DNA of 41,722 bases from JBBDQZ01 sp040905705 (GCA_040905705.1 JBBDQZ010000025.1:1-41722), one strand, 5' to 3'. Shown: positions 24,818 through 37,510, counted from the stretch's first letter. Translations and numbers: made by a program. Notes: generated from the sequence alone by a model not told the origin.

Positions 24818-25819
24818 TCACGACGCATCCCGAATAAGTTGATCGATCACATGCCTGATTCTGCTTTGATCCGCGTCATCGAATTTTTCCATTGCGTGCA
24901 GGCAGGCAAAACGCACTTTTTGCTCCTGCAACAGTTTCAGTTTTCTGTACAGCAGGAACCGGTAATCCGTCTCCCCGTTGATCATCACAAAATCATCCGC
25001 CTTTCTCAGTACGGCGTTTTGTTTTTTTATCTCCAGATGATGAGCGAGATAAATAGCGGTAAACTGGGCCGTACTCCGGAACGGGTAGGTAATATTGCCT
25101 TCAAAGACGGAAGGGTTCTGTTGGAAAAAATCACGCAATGTCTCCGTACGGACCGCATGGGGGACATGGGGCACCCTGAAGTACCGGTCCGAAAACCCGG
25201 CAAGGCGTGCCGAACGAATTTGCAGCAGCAGGTGCATGGTCCGGGTAATGCCCAGCAGGCGCCCGGCAAGAAAAGTGCCCAGCTGATTCAGCCACATCCG
25301 CACGGGCCCGTAATGGATCATGGTATTCCATTCCCCGCGCAGGACGACCCGGCCATCCTGGAAAAAGTGCCCGGGCGTCACCTTTCCGGCAAGGACAAAA
25401 TCATCATTGAAATAGATAAAACGGGGAGCCAGCCCCGGTATCCGCCATAGCGCCGTTTCAATGGTCCGTGAATTGAACGTGGGAAGCGCCCATTCATACG
25501 ATCGAAAGATCTCCGAGTGGTCAACGATATGAATATTATTTTTCTTCCGGGTTTCCGGTGTGAGGAATGCGGGAACCTGCTGGTCGGTCACTACATAAAT
25601 GTGGCGGATCCAGGGGGCAAAAGCGCGTATGGAATCAATACAGCAGGCCAGCTCATTATTATTCACAAACCGGGTCGGGTTACGTCCGGTCGATACTTCA
25701 TCCCGGTTGTTCACCGGTTCTCCGGCAAGCACTTGCTGCCTCTTTTTGCGATGCGCCGGGTCGTCTCCGTCCACCCAGGTGATCACGGCATCAATACTGT
25801 TATTATGGTTGTTCTTCAC
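24818..25819 (-). CDS. Stealth family sugar-phosphate transferase
   Basis: The 333-residue protein carries the Stealth conserved regions. CR1 is IDAVITWVDGDDP at 9-21. CR2 spans about 50-153 and includes HIYVVTDQQVP, a LPTFNSRTIETALWRIPGL core and IYFNDDFVL. CR3 lies around 213-270 (VPHVPHAV to AQFTAIYLAHH), and a CR4-like tail follows. Stealth proteins are hexose-1-phosphate transferases that make phosphate-linked glycans, related to the catalytic core of animal GlcNAc-1-phosphotransferase. The start is a GTG at 25819. It is transcribed toward the methyltransferase gene. The product would be a phosphoglycan of capsule or wall; donor and acceptor cannot be read. Confidence 0.9.
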   Translation of the reverse strand: MKNNHNNSIDAVITWVDGDDPAHRKKRQQVLAGEPVNNRDEVSTGRNPTRFVNNNELACCIDSIRAFAPWIRHIYVVTDQQVPAFLTPETRKKNNIHIVDHSEIFRSYEWALPTFNSRTIETALWRIPGLAPRFIYFNDDFVLAGKVTPGHFFQDGRVVLRGEWNTMIHYGPVRMWLNQLGTFLAGRLLGITRTMHLLLQIRSARLAGFSDRYFRVPHVPHAVRTETLRDFFQQNPSVFEGNITYPFRSTAQFTAIYLAHHLEIKKQNAVLRKADDFVMINGETDYRFLLYRKLKLLQEQKVRFACLHAMEKFDDADQSRIRHVIDQLIRDAS

Positions 25820-25953
25820 AATGGGCTTTTATAGCCGGTAATTACACCCGGTCTGGTGGTATTCACAGGTTGGTTACGGTGTTCTGTTTACGATACCATG
25901 GCAGATCCGCCAATCTAACAGATTTCTGTCATAAAGACTACCTTTTGGTTTTG

Positions 25954-25993
25954 CAATCCTCGCCCTGGTTAACAATTCTCGCCCTGGTTAACA
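25954..25993. repeat. 19-bp tandem repeat between divergent genes
   Basis: CAAT(C/T)CTCGCCCTGGTTA occurs twice in tandem (25954-25972 and 25973-25991, with CA continuing to 25993), with one mismatch. It lies between the Stealth gene (minus) and the sugar-dehydrogenase gene (plus), about 100 bases before the latter, where an operator could sit. Confidence 0.85.
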
Positions 25994-26092
25994 TTATTTA
26001 TTTTTTTTAGGTATACTTCCCGGCATGGCCTTCTTGTCATTGTGCATGAACCACAGGGTTCCACACTCCATATTTAAATCGATTCTGTCACT

Positions 26093-27280
26093 ATGAATCA
26101 ACGATACCGCCTCCCTCTGTTTTTGTTCATTCTGTGTGCCGCGCATATTGGATGCAGCCGGGCTCAACAGGAGATTCCGGCCGGCTTCTACTTTCCCCTT
26201 CCCGCCAACCCGGGTGAACCGGTACAATCCGAAAACCAGGTTTTTTATCTTCAGGCCGTTGCTGATGGCCTGGATATCCCATGGGGAATGACTTTTCTCC
26301 CGGACCAAACCATACTGGTCACCGAACGCAAGGGTACGATTCGCATGATCCGGAATGGAACCCTGCTGGATGATCCCCTGAGGGGAACACCGAATGTGGT
26401 GGCCGGTGGTACCGGCGGCTTGATGGATATCGCCGCTCATCCTGACTACCGGCGTAACGGGTGGATTTATATCACCTATTCTGCAGAGGGGGAGGACGGG
26501 GCCACTCATACGGCTCTGATGCGGGCAAAGCTTTCCGGCCAACAGCTGCTCGGAAGAGAGGTCCTTTTTACCGCTCAGCCCATGACCAGCAGCCCGTCTC
26601 ATTTCGGCAGCCGTATCGCTTTTCAGGACGGTTATGTCTTTTTCTCAACCGGCGACCGGGGAGTCCCTACCCTGGAAACGGCACAGGACTTGAGCTCCCA
26701 TAACGGATCCATCCTTCGTTTGCACGATAACGGCAACGTGCCATCGGATAATCCTTTTGTGAATACGGAAGGGGCTATGCCGGAAATCTACTCATACGGA
26801 CACCGGAACCCTCAAGGCCTGGAATTCGATCCGGAAACCGGATGGTTATGGGCCCATGAACACGGCCCGGTAGATGGTGATGAACTCAATATCATCGAAA
26901 AAGGCGCAAACTATGGATGGCCTGAAATTTCGTATGGTGAACCGAATCGGGGGTCTGAATTGTCCGGAGATACGGCTAAAGCCGGTTTGCAGCCCGCCGT
27001 GCGCCACTGGACACCCGCTATCGCCCCGTCCGGCCTGGATTTTGTTTCCGGCGAACTTTATCCGGAGTGGAAAGGAAATATGCTGATCAGCACCCTCAGA
27101 GGGGAAATGCTGCTGAGGCTGGTGCTGGATGGAGGCCGGGTGGCCCGTGAAGAAGCGCTGCTCCAGGGAATGGGACGCTTGAGGAATGTCCGCATGGGGC
27201 CGGACGGCTTGATCTATGTGGCCAATGAAACCACCGGTGAAATTGTACGACTCCTTCCGGCAGCACTGTTCAATGAATGA
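26093..27280 (+). CDS. PQQ-dependent sugar dehydrogenase-like protein (GSDH family)
   Basis: The 395-residue exported protein starts with a signal peptide (about 1-22; HIGC at 17-20 is a poor lipobox, so a lipoprotein is possible). The mature part follows the soluble aldose dehydrogenase (Asd/YliI, GSDH) beta-propeller: LDIPWGMTFLPDQTILVTERKG, then GGLMDIAAHPDY, GSRIAFQDGYVFFSTGDR, YSYGHRNPQGLEFDPETGWLWAHEHGP and DELNIIEKGANYGWP. The HRNPQGL and EHGP segments are family hallmarks around the PQQ and calcium site. Such enzymes oxidise aldoses in the periplasm with PQQ as cofactor. It stands alone, with a tandem repeat upstream. Confidence 0.9.
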   Translation: MNQRYRLPLFLFILCAAHIGCSRAQQEIPAGFYFPLPANPGEPVQSENQVFYLQAVADGLDIPWGMTFLPDQTILVTERKGTIRMIRNGTLLDDPLRGTPNVVAGGTGGLMDIAAHPDYRRNGWIYITYSAEGEDGATHTALMRAKLSGQQLLGREVLFTAQPMTSSPSHFGSRIAFQDGYVFFSTGDRGVPTLETAQDLSSHNGSILRLHDNGNVPSDNPFVNTEGAMPEIYSYGHRNPQGLEFDPETGWLWAHEHGPVDGDELNIIEKGANYGWPEISYGEPNRGSELSGDTAKAGLQPAVRHWTPAIAPSGLDFVSGELYPEWKGNMLISTLRGEMLLRLVLDGGRVAREEALLQGMGRLRNVRMGPDGLIYVANETTGEIVRLLPAALFNE

Positions 27281-27677
27281 CAAAAGAGTCGCCGTAACAA
27301 AGGGAATTTCAACGGCCTCTCTATACAGTGGAGCAAGGGTGATGTGCAGGTTTTGCCACTGCGATGTTTAAGAGGGTTTTATCATTAAGAGAAATTAATA
27401 ATCAGGAGATTTCTTCACAACTTATCCACAATTATAAAAAATTCACTGTATTTGCAGTGACTCTGCATGGGGAAAATATTCCTGTTGAAAAGTTGTGGGA
27501 AAATAACCCTTTTTTCGTGCTTCCTGAGGATTATATTGGGACATCTGGCCATCTCGTTTTGTCACCGGTTTGCATTGAAACTATGGGTGCTGTCCAATAA
27601 TAAAAACGATTGTGGCCGGTTATTCACATTAAAGAGCCGATTTGTTCGTAATCACCGTATAGAATCCCGGAACCTTC
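27281..27677. promoter_or_regulatory. Leader of the ribonucleotide reductase gene with DnaA boxes
   Basis: This 397-base AT-rich region contains two exact consensus DnaA boxes (TTATNCACA) in plus orientation: TTATCCACA at 27422-27430 and TTATTCACA at 27620-27628. A one-mismatch box, TTCTTCACA, is at 27411-27419, and a weak reverse match lies near 27492. Between them is a palindrome at 27443-27460. A 78-codon frame at 27364-27600 crosses these sites and is not called as a gene. DnaA controls nrdAB in Escherichia coli, so replication-linked control of this reductase is a reasonable inference. Confidence 0.55.
27443..27460. promoter_or_regulatory. Palindromic operator-like site
   Basis: TCACTG and CAGTGA form a perfect six-base inverted repeat around a six-base centre (TATTTG). 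It lies 13 bases after a DnaA box and upstream of the ribonucleotide reductase. It could be a dimeric regulator site; it is not a match to the NrdR box known to me. Confidence 0.45.
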
Positions 27678-31382
<3,705 letters not shown>

Positions 31383-31414
31383 TCCCCTGGCCTGCGTATG
31401 CATTGTCCCTGGAC

Positions 31415-32419
31415 TTACGAATGCATTAACTGTTCTGCTACTGTCCTGACCCCCTGTTCCAGGTCAGGATAAAGGAATTCATACGATTCAAACAATTCGG
31501 TGTGATGGGTCCCGAGATCCATGGAAAAGGTGAGGGCTTCCCGCACAGATCTCCCGTAAGTTTTCCCGAGCCAGGATTCCGGATACCAGCGAACCGGCTT
31601 GCCATAGATATGAGAGAGTAGCTGAACCCAGTCCCGATGACGTATTCCGGAATGGGAATACGCATGAATAACGCCCCCTTCACGGGGAAACAATTTACCT
31701 TGTCCCATCATCCTGCAGACATGTGTAATATAACCGGCCAGATCGTTCACATGAATCAGACTCATGATCTGGGAACCGTCTCCGAATGCCGGAATCTCCC
31801 CATACCGCATGACATGGCGATGATAAAACTGCCGGAACCACGATCCCGGGCCATATATCCAGGGAGGACGGACAATCAGCACCGGCAGCATGTCCCGTTT
31901 TTGTGCTTCCAGTACCGGCGTTTCAGCCAAAAAATATTCGCGCTGAAAACTTGTCGGCTCAACAGGAGTATCTTCTCTGACGAGCCGTTCATTTTGGTCA
32001 CCATAAACCAGGGTACCGGAAAAATAGACAATAGCTGGCGGGGAGGGGAGTCCGGCTGCCCATCGAATCAGCCGACGGTTGGCGGACCGGCCTCTGTATC
32101 CGGCCCATACCCGGGATAATGGCGTTCGGCCGGGAATCCGTGCGGCGTGGAATATGATCTCCGGCGGATGACTGCGGAATCGATCCCATGGAAACCGGCT
32201 GATGCTGCCGGCATGCCAATATAATTGTTTTTGTATGGACGATGCCGATTTCCCGGAATCGGGCATCCCGGTGTGATCTGGCTCTCCTTCCTTCAAGTGG
32301 CCGGGTACCTGCCTGTGATAAAGCGCATCTACCACAGCACCCTCATTAAGCAGATTGTGCAGCATTGCCGACCCGACAAATCCGGTACCGCCAAGTAATA
32401 GAGCCCTCAAGCAACCCAT
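31415..32419 (-). CDS. Extended SDR (NAD-dependent epimerase/dehydratase-like) with altered active site
   Basis: The 334-residue protein has a Rossmann motif GGTGFVG at 10-16, a VYFSGTLVYG strand (131-140) where the catalytic Ser/Thr sits, and RPPWIYGPGSW (184-194), all typical of nucleotide-sugar epimerases/dehydratases. The catalytic tyrosine aligns with Y162 in REYFLAE, but the lysine four residues on is replaced by Glu (E166). Without that lysine ordinary SDR chemistry would be impaired, so it may bind but not turn over substrate, or use another residue. It diverges from the GT4 fusion gene, whose GTG start lies about 50 bases away, so both may share control. The substrate is unknown. Confidence 0.75.
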   Translation of the reverse strand: MGCLRALLLGGTGFVGSAMLHNLLNEGAVVDALYHRQVPGHLKEGEPDHTGMPDSGKSASSIQKQLYWHAGSISRFPWDRFRSHPPEIIFHAARIPGRTPLSRVWAGYRGRSANRRLIRWAAGLPSPPAIVYFSGTLVYGDQNERLVREDTPVEPTSFQREYFLAETPVLEAQKRDMLPVLIVRPPWIYGPGSWFRQFYHRHVMRYGEIPAFGDGSQIMSLIHVNDLAGYITHVCRMMGQGKLFPREGGVIHAYSHSGIRHRDWVQLLSHIYGKPVRWYPESWLGKTYGRSVREALTFSMDLGTHHTELFESYEFLYPDLEQGVRTVAEQLMHS

Positions 32420-32470
32420 AGGTATCTAATCCGGTATATGGTTATAAGACATCCGGGATGAACCGGTATT

Positions 32471-34810
32471 GTGGATATAAAACATACTAATAAATTCAAC
32501 CATTCTGTTTTGCAGGTTTTAGTGGACACAACAAGCGTTTGCGACGGCAAATGCGGCACCGGCGTTTATACCAACGGTTTGATTCGCGGGTTATCCTCGC
32601 TGGATGCAGTCACCCGGATACGGGCGCTTGGTGGCCGGCGGGATTTGTTGGCCTGCCCGTCCGGGGACAAACTGCAGCACGTTCCGGTACCGCATGGCAA
32701 CTGGCATAAACTCATTCAACGGGATCTTTTTGCCAATGCGCACAATCTGTCCGCCGACGTGGCCCTGTTTCCAAACTATTTTGCTCCGTCCGGCCAGCCG
32801 TTTCCTGTGCTCACCACCATCCATGATCTTTCGTTTATCACCCATCCTCAATATTACAGTCGCCGCATGGTGGCCTGGTACCGCTATTTTGTGCGAAAAA
32901 GCGTAGAGCGTTCGGACCGGATTCTGACTATCAGTTGCACCTCCTCCCTGGATATTGAACAACATTTGCATGTGCCTCCCTCACGCATCCATGTCATCCG
33001 GCCGGGGATATCACTACCGGATCCGGATAGGGTACCACCGACTTTCCATTCCTGGCAAAAACCGGATCAATCCGGCACCGGCCAGGGTCCTGGACAGGGT
33101 TTTTATTCCGGCCGGAGGGATCGCCTCAAACAGGAATTGGATTCCATGATTAAAAGAAACGGTAACGGGTGGGAAAACGGTAACGGCCGGAGAAACGGAA
33201 ACGGTGTTTCGCATCATTCGTCACTTCCCTACTATCTCTACATCGGAAATATCGAACCCAAGAAGAATATTCTGGCTATGGTGGAAGGGTTTCTGGCATC
33301 AGGAGTAGAGGGCAGGCTTGTTATAGCCGGCAAGATCACCCATACAAAGCTGGGAAAAAAATTTTTACGGATCATTCAATCAAATGACCGAATCAGGTAT
33401 ATCGCTTACCCGGATGATTTGACGCTTGCAAGATTGCTGAAAAATGCGGCCGGGCATGTCAATCTTTCGCACATCGAAGGGTTTGGGCTGCCATTGCTTG
33501 AAGCATTCCGGTTTGAAGTACCGTCACTTATCTCCCTGGATCCGGCTATGGCAGAGACCGCTGAAGAACAAGCCGTACAGGTTCCGGCCAACAACCCGGA
33601 TGCCATCGCTTCCGGGTTTGTATCGTTGTCCAAATTTTCCCGTGATGCCGGTTTTTACCATCACTGCCGGAAAATCCGGTCCCTGCACACCTGGGATCAA
33701 TTTGCCGAAAGCCTGGAACCTCTACTGGAGACGGGCCCAACACCACCCGATGGGATCCTCTTGTATAACTGGCCGTCTTCATGTGAACAGACAGAAGAGA
33801 ACATCCCTCATTTAAAAAACGGAATATCCGATCTGGCACAATGCATAATACATACCCTCGCCTACAGTGCGGTGTATCGAATGCCCATGGATAAAAACGC
33901 ACTTTATCATGGCCTGATCGAAAAAAAATGTACACGCGACGCGTTCGACAAAGCCTGGAGCAACCTGCTTGATCAGTATCCGGATCTTTTCTTTGAAAAA
34001 TACGGTTCATGCGGCATGGCCGGTCTGTGCCGTTCACCGCTTGAGATTCGTCAGAAACAAAGGCAGAATACAGACTTTCTTTATAGAAACAGCGGGTTGC
34101 TCCGGTTATTATCCAGGTTTCCATTTTGTGCCGGCCTGTTCCTTTCCGGAGGAGTCGTGCATGGAACGCACCTCAGTGAAAAAGATATCGATCTGTTTGT
34201 AGTGGCAGAGAGGAACCGTGTCTGGGTACTTTACACCTTGTACCGGTTGTTTGCCCTGCTGACCCGGCGCAGTGCCAAAATTTGTACCAATTACCTTGTG
34301 GACAGATCTGCAATGCGTATTCGCTGGCAACGGGATTTCTATACCGCCCATCAGCTTGCCCATCTGTATCCGGCTAATGCTTCATCCTCAGGTATTCGTC
34401 CATTAAGCTATAATCAATGGATCTATGAAATTTTTCCCAACATGCGGGATGATCAGTACGGGGAATGGACAGAAGAAGAAGACGGGAATGCGGCCAATCA
34501 TAATGCTGCCGGGACCCATCATGATGAAGGCGTACAGGAGCTCTCGGGAATACAGGGGGACAAAAAACAGAAAGGGCTGCTCTCCCTGGTTAATTTGATC
34601 CTTATGATCTTCTGGACCCGAAAGTGGCGCTGGAAAGGACTGCGAAACCGGCAGGGCGGTATGCTCTGGGATATGCATCGTATCAAATTGCACAGTAACG
34701 ATCACCGGCCGGGTGTATATCATAAGTGGGAAAAGATCATAAACGATATCGAATCAAAAATTTCCAAAAAGCACTATGAGTACAGCGACCGGGAACCCGA
34801 CCGGGTTTAA
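32471..34810 (+). CDS. GT4 glycosyltransferase fused to a nucleotidyltransferase-like domain
   Basis: The 779-residue product starts at a GTG; no in-frame ATG precedes the conserved VLVDTTSVCDGKCGTGVYTNGL. Residues 15 to about 430 form a GT-B glycosyltransferase of family 4, with YIGNIEPKKN (donor-domain start) and HIEGFGLPLLEAF with the retaining-type E-x7-E pattern. Residues about 440-779 are a separate region: a helical part resembling a winged helix, then SGGVVHGTHLSEKDIDLFVV with D572 and D574, a polymerase-beta-type nucleotidyltransferase motif, followed by KICTNYLVD. Stand-alone proteins with this second half occur in Bacteroidota, but the fusion is unusual. A Gly/Asn-rich insertion lies near 228-245. 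It overlaps the next methyltransferase gene by 35 bases. Confidence 0.78.
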   Translation: MDIKHTNKFNHSVLQVLVDTTSVCDGKCGTGVYTNGLIRGLSSLDAVTRIRALGGRRDLLACPSGDKLQHVPVPHGNWHKLIQRDLFANAHNLSADVALFPNYFAPSGQPFPVLTTIHDLSFITHPQYYSRRMVAWYRYFVRKSVERSDRILTISCTSSLDIEQHLHVPPSRIHVIRPGISLPDPDRVPPTFHSWQKPDQSGTGQGPGQGFYSGRRDRLKQELDSMIKRNGNGWENGNGRRNGNGVSHHSSLPYYLYIGNIEPKKNILAMVEGFLASGVEGRLVIAGKITHTKLGKKFLRIIQSNDRIRYIAYPDDLTLARLLKNAAGHVNLSHIEGFGLPLLEAFRFEVPSLISLDPAMAETAEEQAVQVPANNPDAIASGFVSLSKFSRDAGFYHHCRKIRSLHTWDQFAESLEPLLETGPTPPDGILLYNWPSSCEQTEENIPHLKNGISDLAQCIIHTLAYSAVYRMPMDKNALYHGLIEKKCTRDAFDKAWSNLLDQYPDLFFEKYGSCGMAGLCRSPLEIRQKQRQNTDFLYRNSGLLRLLSRFPFCAGLFLSGGVVHGTHLSEKDIDLFVVAERNRVWVLYTLYRLFALLTRRSAKICTNYLVDRSAMRIRWQRDFYTAHQLAHLYPANASSSGIRPLSYNQWIYEIFPNMRDDQYGEWTEEEDGNAANHNAAGTHHDEGVQELSGIQGDKKQKGLLSLVNLILMIFWTRKWRWKGLRNRQGGMLWDMHRIKLHSNDHRPGVYHKWEKIINDIESKISKKHYEYSDREPDRV

Positions 34811-35648
34811 TGACCAATGTATTAATCCATTGCCTGTATCCGGCAGTGAACAGTATTATCGGACGGTAGCCGACTATTTTGATCAGGATGCTGTTGACTT
34901 CGAAAGGAGATACGATGAAAATCCGGTTCTCCAGAAAATCCGGGGGGATTTCCGGCAGGTTACTCTGGCTTATCCGTTCAGAAAAGCGATGGAAATCGGA
35001 TGCGGCCCCGGCCTGGATGTGATTTGGTTTGCCACGCAATTCCCGAACCGGCAGATCGACGCTATTGATGTTTCACCCGGGATGACGCGGCTGGCGGCAA
35101 AGAAAATTTATGATGCAGGAGTGGATAATGCCCGGGTTAAAACCGGATCGGTCGAGCATATTTCCCGGCTTTATCCCGGAGAAACCTACGATCTTGTTTA
35201 TGTCTATTTTGGCGGACTGAATACGGTATACGACCTCGGAACGGCTGCCCGTCACCTTCACAAAGCCGTTCATGCCGATGCTACGCTGGTGTTGACATTT
35301 GTAAACCGGTATTACCTGGCTGATATCCCGCTCTGGCTGGTACGCGGCCACATGAAAAGAGCGTTCGACCGTTTGTTGAACCGCTGGCAAGGATATTCGC
35401 CGGATAAATCTGCCCCCAGCCGGGCCATTTCACAATCGGACGTAAAAAAAGCATTCCACCACCGATTTACGATTGTTGATCATCGAGGGTACAGCATTCT
35501 TTATCCCGCCTGGTATCGTGCCCACCTGCTGGATTACCTTCCGGGCCGCGGGGAATCACTTTGGAAGCTGGATCAATATATGAACAGTACACCCTTCTGG
35601 AACACGGGCGAGTACAGCCTCTATGTGCTGAAACCGAACCAGGGTTAG
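34776..35648 (+). CDS. Class I SAM-dependent methyltransferase
   Basis: The 290-residue protein has the SAM-binding motif MEIGCGPGLDVIWFA (about 71-85), the acidic end of strand two in IDAIDVSPGM (about 93-102) and DLVYVYFGGLNTV as motif IV (about 138-150). These are standard class I methyltransferase features. It overlaps the GT4-nucleotidyltransferase gene by 35 bases, so the two are expressed together, and the methyl acceptor may be the same glycan or a lipid carrier. The C-terminal third is rich in aromatic residues and its role is unknown. The ATG at 34776 is chosen as the first in frame; a shorter start is possible because the first 25 residues are not conserved-looking. Confidence 0.82.
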   Translation: MSTATGNPTGFNDQCINPLPVSGSEQYYRTVADYFDQDAVDFERRYDENPVLQKIRGDFRQVTLAYPFRKAMEIGCGPGLDVIWFATQFPNRQIDAIDVSPGMTRLAAKKIYDAGVDNARVKTGSVEHISRLYPGETYDLVYVYFGGLNTVYDLGTAARHLHKAVHADATLVLTFVNRYYLADIPLWLVRGHMKRAFDRLLNRWQGYSPDKSAPSRAISQSDVKKAFHHRFTIVDHRGYSILYPAWYRAHLLDYLPGRGESLWKLDQYMNSTPFWNTGEYSLYVLKPNQG

Positions 35649-35753
35649 CGGTCGATTTGATTACAGTCAATTTGATAACCGTTGTTTATGGCCGTCCGGC
35701 TGGTTATGTTAGTTTTTCCCTTCGGCACCAGGATGACCATTCCGATTTGTATT

Positions 35754-36785
35754 ATGACCGTATTCTCCATTGATATCGAGCCTCTTAATTTGCCGATGAA
35801 ACGAACATTCACCATTTCAAGGGGCTCGCGTGAACATGTGAACAATGTATTGATCCGCCTGCATGCAGAGGGGGTGACAGGAATCGGCGAGGCAGCGCCT
35901 AATCATCGTTATAGCGAGACGCAACAATCGGCAATGAATTTTCTCGAAAAAACGGGAAACTACAAATCGGAAAATCCTTTTGATGTAGATGAGCTGGTAA
36001 GATACATGGAACAGTCGGAGCCGGGGGAGTACGCTGCAAAAGCAGGCCTTGAAATGGCATTGTATGACTGGATCGGGAAAAAATTGAATCTGCCGCTCTA
36101 TAAATTACTGCGGGCACCGGCCCGCACCGGTCCACCTACTACCTTCACCCTGGGGATCGATGAACCGGATCAGATGAAAGAAAAAGTGGAAGAAGCCGGC
36201 CCTTATCCGCTATTAAAGGTGAAACTGGGAACGGATCATGATAAAGAGATCATCACAGCCATCAGAGAGCACACCAGCAAACCACTCATGGTGGATGTCA
36301 ACGAAGGCTGGAAGTCGATGGATCAGGCACTGGACATGATCCGTTTTCTTCACAAACAGAATGTATATGCGGTGGAACAGCCCCTGCCGGCGGATTGTAA
36401 AAAAGAGATGCAGACATTGCGATTAAAATCGAATATTCCCCTGTTCGCTGATGAAAGTATGGCCGGAAGAGAGCCACTGCAGGAACTGGCAACGCAATTT
36501 CACGGCATAAATATCAAGTTGATGAAAACCGGAGCCATCAGCACGTCATTGCAAATCATTCATGAAGCGCGTAAAGAAGGGCTGCAGATTATGGCCGGGT
36601 GTATGGTTGAATCTGTTATAGCCGATACAGCATCGGCATTGGTGGCCTTATGGGCGGACTTTGCAGATCTCGACGGCCATCTTCTGGTTTTGAATAATAC
36701 ATTTGAAGGGCTTGAAATATTGCCGTCGGGCCATGTTCAGGTAAAAGAGATTCCTGGGCTGGGGCTTTCAGAAGCTGTTTTTTAA
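35754..36785 (+). CDS. L-Ala-D/L-Glu-type dipeptide epimerase (enolase superfamily)
   Basis: From the ATG at 35754 the protein has 343 residues; a longer frame from 35682 adds 24 hydrophobic residues that are not part of the fold. The two-base catalytic set of the muconate-lactonising subgroup is complete: K155-x-K157 in LLKVKLG, metal ligands D181, E208 (VEQPLP) and D233 (FADES), and K255/K258 in NIKLMKTG. D305 and D307 (DLDGH) match the dipeptide-binding DxD of L-Ala-D/L-Glu epimerases. These enzymes epimerise dipeptides, typically from peptidoglycan recycling. Specificity in this family varies, so the exact dipeptide is uncertain. It follows the methyltransferase gene by 105 bases. Confidence 0.87.
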   Translation: MTVFSIDIEPLNLPMKRTFTISRGSREHVNNVLIRLHAEGVTGIGEAAPNHRYSETQQSAMNFLEKTGNYKSENPFDVDELVRYMEQSEPGEYAAKAGLEMALYDWIGKKLNLPLYKLLRAPARTGPPTTFTLGIDEPDQMKEKVEEAGPYPLLKVKLGTDHDKEIITAIREHTSKPLMVDVNEGWKSMDQALDMIRFLHKQNVYAVEQPLPADCKKEMQTLRLKSNIPLFADESMAGREPLQELATQFHGINIKLMKTGAISTSLQIIHEARKEGLQIMAGCMVESVIADTASALVALWADFADLDGHLLVLNNTFEGLEILPSGHVQVKEIPGLGLSEAVF

Positions 36786-36883
36786 AAAAAATTAATATTT
36801 TTTGTAACAATCTGCCTGCACGCCTCTCCTGTCTATATAAGTACCTTTAAGTCATTTAACCGGCATAAATCATAAATTATTAA

Positions 36884-37510
36884 ATGAACCCCATAAGTAT
36901 GTACGAACTTTATTCCATAACATCACGAATTGAGTTTTTTTCAAGCAGTAATAAAATGACTCTTGAGGAAGCGTGGGTGGACGGGAGCTATAAAGCGGCC
37001 GATCATCTTACAGGGTCGGATAAAACAAATATTAACGGAATGAGAATTGCAAATAAATCCTATAGAAATGGTTTTAATGGACGAACTGTGATAAAAAATA
37101 ATTTTGATACAGTATCAAGTAGCAGGAGCAGCAGGAAACGCAGATACCGGGTGTTGCATATTGAAGACGATCCGGAAATTCAATATCTGGTGCAGATATT
37201 TCTGAAAAAGGAAATGGATGTTGATTCGGTATTAGATGGGCCTGAAGCATTGACTCAAACATCCGATAATAGTTATGACCTGATCATTACCGATATCAAT
37301 CTTGGTGGAGGAATGGACGGGATTGAAGCGACACGTGAAATTCGCAACAGAATGGAATACAAGGATATTCCTGTCATAGCAGCAACGGCTAATGCCGGTT
37401 CAGAAATACGTAATCAATGTAAAGACGTCGGCATGGAGGCATTCCTGCTGAAACCTTTTATGAAACAGGATCTGCTCAATATCATTGAACAGGTTATGGA
37501 GAACCGGTAA
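36884..37510 (+). CDS. Single-domain response regulator with N-terminal extension
   Basis: Residues 88-208 form a CheY-like receiver domain with the acidic pocket E94-D95-D96, phospho-acceptor D137 in LIITDINLGG, T168 and K190 (FLLKPF). No output domain follows. The first 85 residues are polar, unlike any family I recognise, and end in a Ser/Arg/Lys-rich stretch. No histidine kinase gene is next to it, so the partner is probably elsewhere. It precedes a membrane TPR protein by 38 bases, which suggests an operon and a role in passing a signal to that protein. An ATG at 36899 is an alternative start. Confidence 0.85.
   Translation: MNPISMYELYSITSRIEFFSSSNKMTLEEAWVDGSYKAADHLTGSDKTNINGMRIANKSYRNGFNGRTVIKNNFDTVSSSRSSRKRRYRVLHIEDDPEIQYLVQIFLKKEMDVDSVLDGPEALTQTSDNSYDLIITDINLGGGMDGIEATREIRNRMEYKDIPVIAATANAGSEIRNQCKDVGMEAFLLKPFMKQDLLNIIEQVMENR

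Noticed and set aside
27364..27600. 78-codon plus-strand frame before the ribonucleotide reductase
   Set aside because: No family resemblance, no clear ribosome-binding site, and it crosses a DnaA box and the palindrome; treated as non-coding.
27281..27677. Chromosomal replication origin
   Set aside because: Only two exact DnaA boxes, and no dnaA, dnaN or parAB genes nearby; regulation of the reductase explains them better.
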